From positions 318,832-382,831 of the forward strand of contig DP000238.1 in the NCBI GenBank assembly GCA_000200715.1: 64,000 nucleotides of DNA, read 5' to 3'. This DNA is from Cenarchaeum symbiosum A. GTDB lineage: Archaea > Thermoproteota > Nitrososphaeria > Nitrososphaerales > Nitrosopumilaceae. Shown here in pieces: positions 58,224 through 64,000 of the stretch. The stretch's first letter is position 1, and the number at the start of each line of letters is the position of its first letter. The notes below the pieces were generated by a model. The model was not told the DNA's origin, did no database searches, and was given only the letters and a program-made list of their open reading frames with translations. The position numbers and the translations under genes are program-made.

Positions 58224-58863
58224 CGGGGTGCCCCGGGGGGGCGCCCAGGAGGGCGTCGTGTATGATTCTTTCTGCCACCTCTGTTATCCCCTCGTCGGTC
58301 ATGCAGTTGACAAAGCCAAACGGCCTCTCCCCCCTGATCCTCTCCGCGTCGGCCCTCATCACGCCAAGATCGGCGCCAACCATTCCGGCAAGGTCGGTCT
58401 TGTTTATCAGCAAAAGATCGCAGCTCTCTATGCCGAGGCCGCCTTTTCTTGGATACTTGTCCCCCCCTGCTACGTCTATCATGTATATGAAATAGTCCGC
58501 CAGCGCGGGGCTAAACGTGGTGGTGATGTTGTCGCCGCCGCTCTCTATTATGACCAGGTCGAGCTCGGGGTGGCCCGCTTCTATCTCTTCTATTATCGAT
58601 ATGTTCATCGAGGGATCCTCCCTTACTGCTGTATGCGGGCAGCCCCCCGTCGCCACCCCGACCACCAGGTCTTCTGGCAGCAGGCCCCTCTCGGTGGCCA
58701 GGCTTGCCCTCATGCGGTCGGCGTCTTCTTTGGATATTACATCATTGGATACTATGCTTACATGGTAGCCGCGCGCGGCAAGCACCGGCACGACCCTCTC
58801 GATTAGCATGCTCTTGCCCGCCCCCACGGGCCCGCCTATGCCAACCCTTGGAACGCGCCCCAT
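58216..58863 (-). CDS. ureG: Urease accessory GTPase UreG
   Basis: Delivers nickel to urease. GIGGPVGAGKSMLIE is the P-loop, GVATGGCPHTAVREDPSMN carries the conserved CPH metal motif, ESGGDNITTTFSP and INKTDLAGMVGADL (NKTD guanine site). Start ATG 58863. Length is 215. Confidence 0.97.
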   Translation of the reverse strand: MGRVPRVGIGGPVGAGKSMLIERVVPVLAARGYHVSIVSNDVISKEDADRMRASLATERGLLPEDLVVGVATGGCPHTAVREDPSMNISIIEEIEAGHPELDLVIIESGGDNITTTFSPALADYFIYMIDVAGGDKYPRKGGLGIESCDLLLINKTDLAGMVGADLGVMRADAERIRGERPFGFVNCMTDEGITEVAERIIHDALLGAPPGHPVG

Positions 58864-58880
58864 GGAACACAGACTCTAAT

Positions 58881-59552
58881 TCAAGTAATAAACATCTTGG
58901 AGTCCGTCTTTTCGTGGAGCATCTGCATTATATCCATTCTGGGGGAGAACTGCCACATTGTGCTGTTCAATTCCTTGGTCGCGCTGCATATTGCGGGCTT
59001 TAGCCGGTGGATCATCCCCTGACCCTCCACGTGGTCGATAAGCCCCATCCTCAGGGCCGCGCTGACAGAGCCCGATGCGTATCCGTATAGCAGCATGACA
59101 GCGGCCCTCTCCTTTTGTACGCCCAGGGCGTTGCAGCAGAGCGCAAACGCCACAGGATAGGCGCCGTGCACGCCGCCGCCTATATCCGAGACGTACCTGT
59201 CAAGCGTATCATCTTTTGCAAATTCTGCCACGCACCTTGCCGCCTGCGCGCCCGACCTTGCAGACGCGTCCCGCTGCCCGGCGACTAATTTCGAGCAGTG
59301 CACAAGGCGGTCAGTCTCTGCTATGCCGGGATAGTCGCCGTCTTTTATGAAACTGTATGTAGAGCCAAGCGCCGCACAATCCAGCGGGCCCACCTGCTGC
59401 AAGATAACGCCCTCTATTACATCGTACAATCCGCCTGCATCCGATATTGCCTTGCTGTTTATCATGTACTCGAGGCCGTTTGAGTGGGCAAACATTCCCG
59501 ACGGGAAGAGCGAATCCGAGAGCTGCAGCTCCCCCACTTCGTCAGTGGCCAT
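58881..59552 (-). CDS. ureF: Urease accessory protein UreF
   Basis: ATG 59552 gives 223 residues: LQLSDSLFPSGMFAHSNGLEYMI (UreF N-terminal pattern), a mainly helical body, and GVHGAYPVAFALCCNALGV. UreF acts with UreD/UreG in the activation complex. It overlaps ureE by 11 bases and ends 17 bases before ureG. The ATG at 59579 is unlikely because it enters ureE further. Confidence 0.93.
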   Translation of the reverse strand: MATDEVGELQLSDSLFPSGMFAHSNGLEYMINSKAISDAGGLYDVIEGVILQQVGPLDCAALGSTYSFIKDGDYPGIAETDRLVHCSKLVAGQRDASARSGAQAARCVAEFAKDDTLDRYVSDIGGGVHGAYPVAFALCCNALGVQKERAAVMLLYGYASGSVSAALRMGLIDHVEGQGMIHRLKPAICSATKELNSTMWQFSPRMDIMQMLHEKTDSKMFIT

Positions 59553-60021
59553 GCACGTCCGCCGACCCGTCGGGCACAAAGATACGCTCTTCTATCTTCA
59601 CGTCAATGCTGCCCACCCCTCCGAGCAGGCGCCCAAAGACCTCCGCCTCAGAGTCCGCCTGTATTGGAAAGCATACATCTCCGCCCTTCACCGAGACGGG
59701 CCTGTGCCTGTTCCCTATTACATGTCCGAGCAGTACTGCCGCCCCAAAGTCCGTATCCCCGGGCGTCACCACCATGACCTTCTCCGGTTTCTGCTCTATT
59801 ATTATCACGGGCCCGTCCCCGTGCAGGACGTCCCCGTGCCGGAGCCTGGCGCCCCCTGCTAGGCTTATGCCCACGTCTGTGCCCCCGTCGGTGCTCCTCC
59901 GGATTATCCGCTTTTCAAGCTCCTGCCTTGAGAGGCGCAGCACCTCGTGGGCCTCGTCCATTGCTTTGGCGTACCTGCCGCCGTCAAAGACGTTTCCCAG
60001 TGGCTCCCGGACCTCCAGCAT
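59542..60021 (-). CDS. ureE: Urease accessory protein UreE (nickel metallochaperone)
   Basis: The 159-residue product has an N-terminal UreE domain (LRLSRQELEKRIIRRSTDGG) and a C-terminal domain with YLLGHVIGNRHRPVS-like segment (VLLGHVIGNRH; His ligand), ending with DVHGH, a short His-containing tail. It is the first gene of the accessory operon on this strand; its TATA box is in the divergent region. Confidence 0.93.
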   Translation of the reverse strand: MLEVREPLGNVFDGGRYAKAMDEAHEVLRLSRQELEKRIIRRSTDGGTDVGISLAGGARLRHGDVLHGDGPVIIIEQKPEKVMVVTPGDTDFGAAVLLGHVIGNRHRPVSVKGGDVCFPIQADSEAEVFGRLLGGVGSIDVKIEERIFVPDGSADVHGH

Positions 60022-60107
60022 GCATGAGAACGGGCTGTTGCAAAAATTATACCTTCCTGCGTGCGCCGGTTTAATTGTTAAATACGCTTGTGCGCCATCA
60101 AGACCCG
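60022..60107. promoter_or_regulatory. Bidirectional urease promoter region
   Basis: 86 bases between ureE and ureA. For ureE, gtataattttt (minus strand, about 60045-60055) is about 25 bases before its ATG; for ureA, gttaaatacg at about 60077-60086 is about 25 bases before ATG 60108. A shared regulator could bind the palindromic-looking center, but no clear operator was found. Confidence 0.7.
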
Positions 60108-60410
60108 ATGATGCTCACGCCAAGGGAGCTTGAAAAGCTCAACGTGTTCGTGGCGGCCGAGCTTGCCCGCAGAAGGATGGGCAGGGGCCTCCGCCTCAAC
60201 CACCCCGAGGCAGTCTCGATACTGGCCGACCACATACTAGAGGGGGCGCGCGACGGCAGGAGCGTGCCCGAGCTTATGAGCTCCGGGCGGGGCGTCCTGA
60301 CAAGGGAGCAGGTCCTGCCCGGCGTGCCGGAGCTCATAGATTCAGTGCAGGTGGAGGCTACATTCGAGGACGGCACCAAGCTGGTGACCGTGCACGACCC
60401 GATAGTGTGA
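60108..60410 (+). CDS. ureA: Urease subunit gamma (UreA)
   Basis: ATG 60108 gives 100 residues: [43 protein letters not shown] and a conserved end [20 protein letters not shown]. Separate small gamma subunit, as in most bacteria. Its stop lies 2 bases before the ATG of ureB. Confidence 0.97.
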   Translation: MMLTPRELEKLNVFVAAELARRRMGRGLRLNHPEAVSILADHILEGARDGRSVPELMSSGRGVLTREQVLPGVPELIDSVQVEATFEDGTKLVTVHDPIV

Positions 60411-60412
60411 CC

Positions 60413-60775
60413 ATGATCCCCGGGGAATACTTTGTAGAAGATGAGCCCGTCATCGCCAACGGTAATAGGAAGACGGTCCGCGTTAGAGTCTCCAACACGG
60501 GCGACCGGCCGGTCCAGACTGGCTCGCACACGCACTTTTTCGAGGTGAACAGGGCGCTTGACTTTCCCAGATCAGAGGCGTACGGTTTTCGCCTCAACAT
60601 ACCGTCGGGCACGTCTGTCCGCTTCGAGCCGGGGGATACAAGAGAGGTGGAGCTTGTGGAACTGGCAGGCTCCCGCATAGTGCATGGAATGGGGGGCCTG
60701 GTGGAGGGCCCGCTTGATGAGAACAGGGAAGAAGCGCTACGCAGGGCCCGCGAGCGGGGGTACAGGGGCGCATGA
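60413..60775 (+). CDS. ureB: Urease subunit beta (UreB)
   Basis: ATG 60413 gives 120 residues: [38 protein letters not shown] (signature) and [16 protein letters not shown]. The end overlaps ureC by 4 bases, a coupled operon. Confidence 0.97.
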   Translation: MIPGEYFVEDEPVIANGNRKTVRVRVSNTGDRPVQTGSHTHFFEVNRALDFPRSEAYGFRLNIPSGTSVRFEPGDTREVELVELAGSRIVHGMGGLVEGPLDENREEALRRARERGYRGA

Positions 60776-62481
60776 CGCTAGAGATACCCCGCAGCACGTA
60801 CGTGGACCTCTTTGGCCCTACTACCGGGGACCGCATACGCCTTGGCGATACCGATCTGATAATCGAGGTCGAGCGCGACCTGATAAGGCACGGCGACGAG
60901 GCGGTATTCGGGGGAGGCAAGAGCATACGCGACGGGCTCTGCCAGGCCGCAGGTACTGGCAGGGACGGCTCGCTTGATCTTGTGATTACAAACGCGATAA
61001 TAGCCGACCCCATACTGGGGATAGTCAAGGCGGACATTGGCGTAAAAGGCGGCCTGATAGCGGGAGTGGGCAATGCAGGCAACCCCGGGATAATGGACGG
61101 CGTAGACATGGTGATATCGTCGAGCACCGAGGTCGTCGCAGGCGAGCATTACATCTGCACGCCGGGAACAGTGGATTCGCACGTACACTATATCTCTCCG
61201 CAGCAGGCCGTCCACGCGATATGCAACGGGACTACCACCATGATAGGCGGCGGCACTGGTCCCGCAGACGGGACCAACGCGACCACATGCACGCCGGGGC
61301 GCTGGAACATTGCGCGCATGATGGAGTCCATCCGGGACATGCCGCTCAACTTTGGATTTCTGGCAAAGGGAAACGATTCGATTGAAGGAGCGCTCATGGA
61401 CCAGCTCAAGGCCGGCGCCTGCGGCTTGAAGCTGCACGAGGACTGGGGGACGACTCCCGCCACCATAGATTCTGCGCTAAAAGTAGCAGAGAGGACGGAC
61501 ACGCAGGTCGCCATACACACGGATACGCTCAACGAGTGCGGCTTTGTAGATGATACAATACGGGCCATTGCGGGCAGGACAATACACACGTACCATACCG
61601 AGGGCGCCGGCGGGGGCCACGCCCCGGACATAATGAAGATAGCCGGCGAGCCCAACGTGCTGCCGTCATCGACAAACCCCACGCGCCCCTTTACGGTAAA
61701 CACGCTTGCCGAGCATCTAGACATGATGATGGTCTGCCACCACCTAAACCCCCACGTGCCAGAAGACGTCTCGTTTGCAGAATCACGCATACGGGGCGAG
61801 ACCATAGCTGCAGAAGACGTGCTGCATGACATGGGGGTACTGAGCATGATGTCATCGGACAGCCAGGCCATGGGCCGCGTCGGCGAGGTGACTACGCGCA
61901 ACTGGCAGACTGCCGACAAGATGAAAAAGATGGCGGGCCCCCTCCCCGGCGATACTGCGCACAATGACAACCTGCGGGTCAAAAGATACCTTGCCAAGAT
62001 AACGATAAACCCCGCCATAACCCATGGAATATCGGAATACGTGGGCTCCATCCGGCCCGGCAGGCTCGCCGATATGGTGCTCTGGTCGCCCAAGTTCTTT
62101 GGCGCAAAGCCCAGGTTGATAATCAAGGGCGGGATGATAGCCTATTCGTTGATGGGGGATCCCGGCGCGTCCATACCGACTACCGAGCCAGTCCTGTACA
62201 GGCCCATGTTTGGCGCGCACGGGGCGGCGGCCGCCTCCACATCGCTTACGTTCACCTCGCAGATCGCGCTTGATTCCGGCCTGGGGCCGGAGGTTGCGGG
62301 GAGGCGCCTTGCCCCCGTCCGGGGATGCCGGCACATTGGCAAAAAGGACATGGTACACAATGATCTCACCCCCGATATACAGATCAACCCAGAGACGTAC
62401 GAGGTCCGTGTAGACGGGGCGCTTGCCACCACCGAGCCCGCCAGGAGCGTCTCGCTTGCGCGCCTCTACAACCTGTTCTAG
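60772..62481 (+). CDS. ureC: Urease subunit alpha (UreC), catalytic
   Basis: Hydrolyses urea to ammonia and carbamate with two nickel ions. All key motifs are present: DSHVHYISP (first His pair), GLKLHEDWG (carbamylated Lys), HTDTLNE and GGHAPDI (His ligands and flap region), [13 protein letters not shown] with the flap Cys, and SSDSQAMGR (Asp ligand). Length of 569 is typical. It follows ureB and precedes the transporter gene by 79 bases. Confidence 0.98.
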   Translation: MTLEIPRSTYVDLFGPTTGDRIRLGDTDLIIEVERDLIRHGDEAVFGGGKSIRDGLCQAAGTGRDGSLDLVITNAIIADPILGIVKADIGVKGGLIAGVGNAGNPGIMDGVDMVISSSTEVVAGEHYICTPGTVDSHVHYISPQQAVHAICNGTTTMIGGGTGPADGTNATTCTPGRWNIARMMESIRDMPLNFGFLAKGNDSIEGALMDQLKAGACGLKLHEDWGTTPATIDSALKVAERTDTQVAIHTDTLNECGFVDDTIRAIAGRTIHTYHTEGAGGGHAPDIMKIAGEPNVLPSSTNPTRPFTVNTLAEHLDMMMVCHHLNPHVPEDVSFAESRIRGETIAAEDVLHDMGVLSMMSSDSQAMGRVGEVTTRNWQTADKMKKMAGPLPGDTAHNDNLRVKRYLAKITINPAITHGISEYVGSIRPGRLADMVLWSPKFFGAKPRLIIKGGMIAYSLMGDPGASIPTTEPVLYRPMFGAHGAAAASTSLTFTSQIALDSGLGPEVAGRRLAPVRGCRHIGKKDMVHNDLTPDIQINPETYEVRVDGALATTEPARSVSLARLYNLF

Positions 62482-62560
62482 GCGTGTATATCGGAATTTC
62501 TGCCGACATCGGCTAAATTTCTGATATATAGTCGGATGCGGCGGGAATTTTCAAGTAGGC
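62482..62560 (+). promoter_or_regulatory. Transporter gene promoter
   Basis: ctgatatatagtcgg at about 62521-62535 is a TATA box about 30 bases before TTG 62561, so the transporter can be expressed from its own promoter. The segment just after ureC (cggaatttctg and ctaaatttctgat) has a repeated aatttctg element of uncertain meaning. Confidence 0.55.
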
Positions 62561-64000
62561 TTGAACGCCAATCCTTTCGTGGACAAAAAGGGCACCTTTA
62601 TGGTTGCAGCCTCTGTGCTCGCGCTTGCGGCTCTCGTATCTGCGGGGCCTCCCCAGATGGCAGAGGCCGCAGGCGAGATAGCCCAGGGCTTTGCCATAGG
62701 TGACGTCCTCGACGAGGGCTGGGGCTGGTTCATAGTGGTGGGCCTCGGGGCGGTCTTTGCAGTAGTCATAACCGCCGAGATAAAGCTCGAAGAAAAGTAC
62801 CTCGGGGTCAAGACCAGCTCCGAGTGGTTCAACACGGCAGGCCGGGTCATAAAGACCGGCCTGACTGCCGCGGCTATAGTATCCGCATGGACCTGGGCCG
62901 CCACCCTTCTCCAGTCGTCGACTGTGGCCTACCAGTACGGGGTCAGCGGGCCGTTCTGGTATGCCGCAGGCGCGTCCATACAGGTGCTCCTCTTTGGGAT
63001 ACTGGCCATCGAGCTCAAGCGCAAGGCGCCAAACGCGCACACATTTCTCGAGATAATAAGGGCCAGGTACGGCAACGGCTCCCACAAGGTCTTCCTGGTG
63101 TTTGCCCTGATGACCAACATGATAGTGACGGCTATGCTGCTCCTGGGCGGATCTGCCGTCGTCAACGGCCTGACCGGCATGGACATATCGCTTGCGGCCT
63201 TTCTGATACCTGCGGGGATAATGATATACACGCTCGTCGGCGGCCTCAAGGCCACCTTTGTCGCCGACTATATGCACACGATAATCATATTCATAGTGAT
63301 ACTGACGTTTGTTGCAGCAGTATACATCAACTCGGATCTGACCGGGGGCGTGGAAGGCATGTACGACAAGCTCGTCGAGGCCGCAAGGCTCAACCCGGTA
63401 GAGGGCAACGCGGCGGGCGCGTTTCTGACGATGGCATCGATAGGGGGCCTCATGTTTGGAATAATCAACATAGTGGGCAACTTTGGGACCGTATTCGTTG
63501 ACCAGGCGTACTGGCAGCGGGCCATAGCGGCCAAGCCCTCGTCTACAGTCAAGGGCTTCCTGCTGGGCGGGGCCTGCTGGTTTGCCATACCGTTTACGCT
63601 GGCCACCACCATGGGGCTGACCGCGGTCGCGCTCGGCGTCGACCTTACACCCGAGGAGGTGCAGCTCGGCCTGGTTGTCCCGGCGGCCGCATCCGTCCTG
63701 ATGGGAGAAGTTGGCGCCATACTGGTGCTAACGATGCTATTCATGGCGGTAACATCTGCCGGCTCGGCGGAGCTAATCGCTGTCTCGTCGCTGATCACCT
63801 ACGACATATACAGGACGTACAAGAATCCGCGCGCGACTGGGCGGCAGCTGCTGCGCGTCTCGCGCGGCGCAATCATAGGGTTCGGGGTCGGCATGGGCGG
63901 CCTTGCAGTGATACTGCTGGGCGCTGGGCTGAGCCTGGGATTTGTCTACCTTGCAATGGGAATACTGATAGGCTCGGCCGTCATACCGATAGCCGTGTCA
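62561..64000 (+). CDS. SSS-family transporter, probably urea (DUR3-like), truncated by window end
   Basis: The frame runs from TTG 62561 (or ATG 62600) to the end without a stop, so at least 480 residues; the true C-terminus lies outside. About ten or more hydrophobic helices are visible. [61 protein letters not shown] and [22 protein letters not shown] match solute:sodium symporters of the DUR3/urea-active-transport branch. Position next to ureABC supports urea uptake, which is inference. Confidence 0.82.
   Translation, partial: MNANPFVDKKGTFMVAASVLALAALVSAGPPQMAEAAGEIAQGFAIGDVLDEGWGWFIVVGLGAVFAVVITAEIKLEEKYLGVKTSSEWFNTAGRVIKTGLTAAAIVSAWTWAATLLQSSTVAYQYGVSGPFWYAAGASIQVLLFGILAIELKRKAPNAHTFLEIIRARYGNGSHKVFLVFALMTNMIVTAMLLLGGSAVVNGLTGMDISLAAFLIPAGIMIYTLVGGLKATFVADYMHTIIIFIVILTFVAAVYINSDLTGGVEGMYDKLVEAARLNPVEGNAAGAFLTMASIGGLMFGIINIVGNFGTVFVDQAYWQRAIAAKPSSTVKGFLLGGACWFAIPFTLATTMGLTAVALGVDLTPEEVQLGLVVPAAASVLMGEVGAILVLTMLFMAVTSAGSAELIAVSSLITYDIYRTYKNPRATGRQLLRVSRGAIIGFGVGMGGLAVILLGAGLSLGFVYLAMGILIGSAVIPIAVS

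Overview
The window is archaeal and comes from an ammonia-oxidising thaumarchaeon (Nitrososphaerota). Evidence: archaeal ammonia monooxygenase genes (amoA, amoX, amoC, amoB), archaeal-type translation genes (aEF-1A, S7, S12, L30e, S10, S24e, S27ae, aIF5A with deoxyhypusine synthase), Alba, NreA, Pus10, SRP54, an archaeosortase with a PEFG-CTERM protein, a DnaJ-ferredoxin fusion, and intron-bearing tRNAs. The GC-rich composition, together with AmoA, fits the sponge symbiont Cenarchaeum better than AT-rich free-living Nitrosopumilus; this identification is inference. Many genes carry a TATA-like box about 25 bases before the start codon and no clear Shine-Dalgarno, so leaderless transcription appears common.

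Layout. 1-8.4 kb: an AT-rich SDH-type serine protease fragment, a zinc-ribbon membrane protein, a lone DppF-type ATPase, SMC, inositol-phosphate synthase and deoxyhypusine synthase. 8.5-14.6 kb: a huge secreted subtilase/beta-propeller/Ig-like protein split in two, apparently by one frameshift. 15-21.5 kb: PAC2 protein, Alba, DinB, archaeosortase, DM13 protein and small conserved proteins. 21.6-27.8 kb: the amo genes, dispersed: amoB on the minus strand, then amoC, amoX and amoA on the plus strand, separated by a transposase remnant, virus-like genes and two families of tandem repeats. 27.9-42 kb: Dam-type methylase, tRNAs, aEF-1A-S10-Rpo12, small zinc-finger proteins, 3-hydroxyacyl-CoA dehydrogenase (probably carbon fixation), HIT protein, DnaJ-ferredoxin, aIF5A, Dph6, SRP54, Pus10, and S24e-S27ae.

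42.4-53.7 kb: a decayed gene, DUF309 protein, archaeal phosphoglycerate mutase, a GalT-like protein, a sugar nucleotidyltransferase with an acetyltransferase, a BtuF-like protein, NreA with a PIP box, a PEFG-CTERM surface protein and a YkgJ-like cysteine cluster protein. 53.7-56.4 kb: tRNA-Gln with two introns, then L30e-NusA-S12-S7 and an O-methyltransferase. 56.5-64 kb: ParB, then a complete urease locus with accessory genes ureE-F-G-D on the minus strand diverging from structural ureA-B-C, followed by an SSS-family (probably urea) transporter cut by the window end.

How it fits together: urea uptake and hydrolysis would supply ammonia to the ammonia monooxygenase, and the acyl-CoA dehydrogenase fits the 3-hydroxypropionate/4-hydroxybutyrate cycle of these organisms. 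The archaeosortase and the PEFG-CTERM protein form an enzyme-substrate pair; deoxyhypusine synthase and aIF5A form another.
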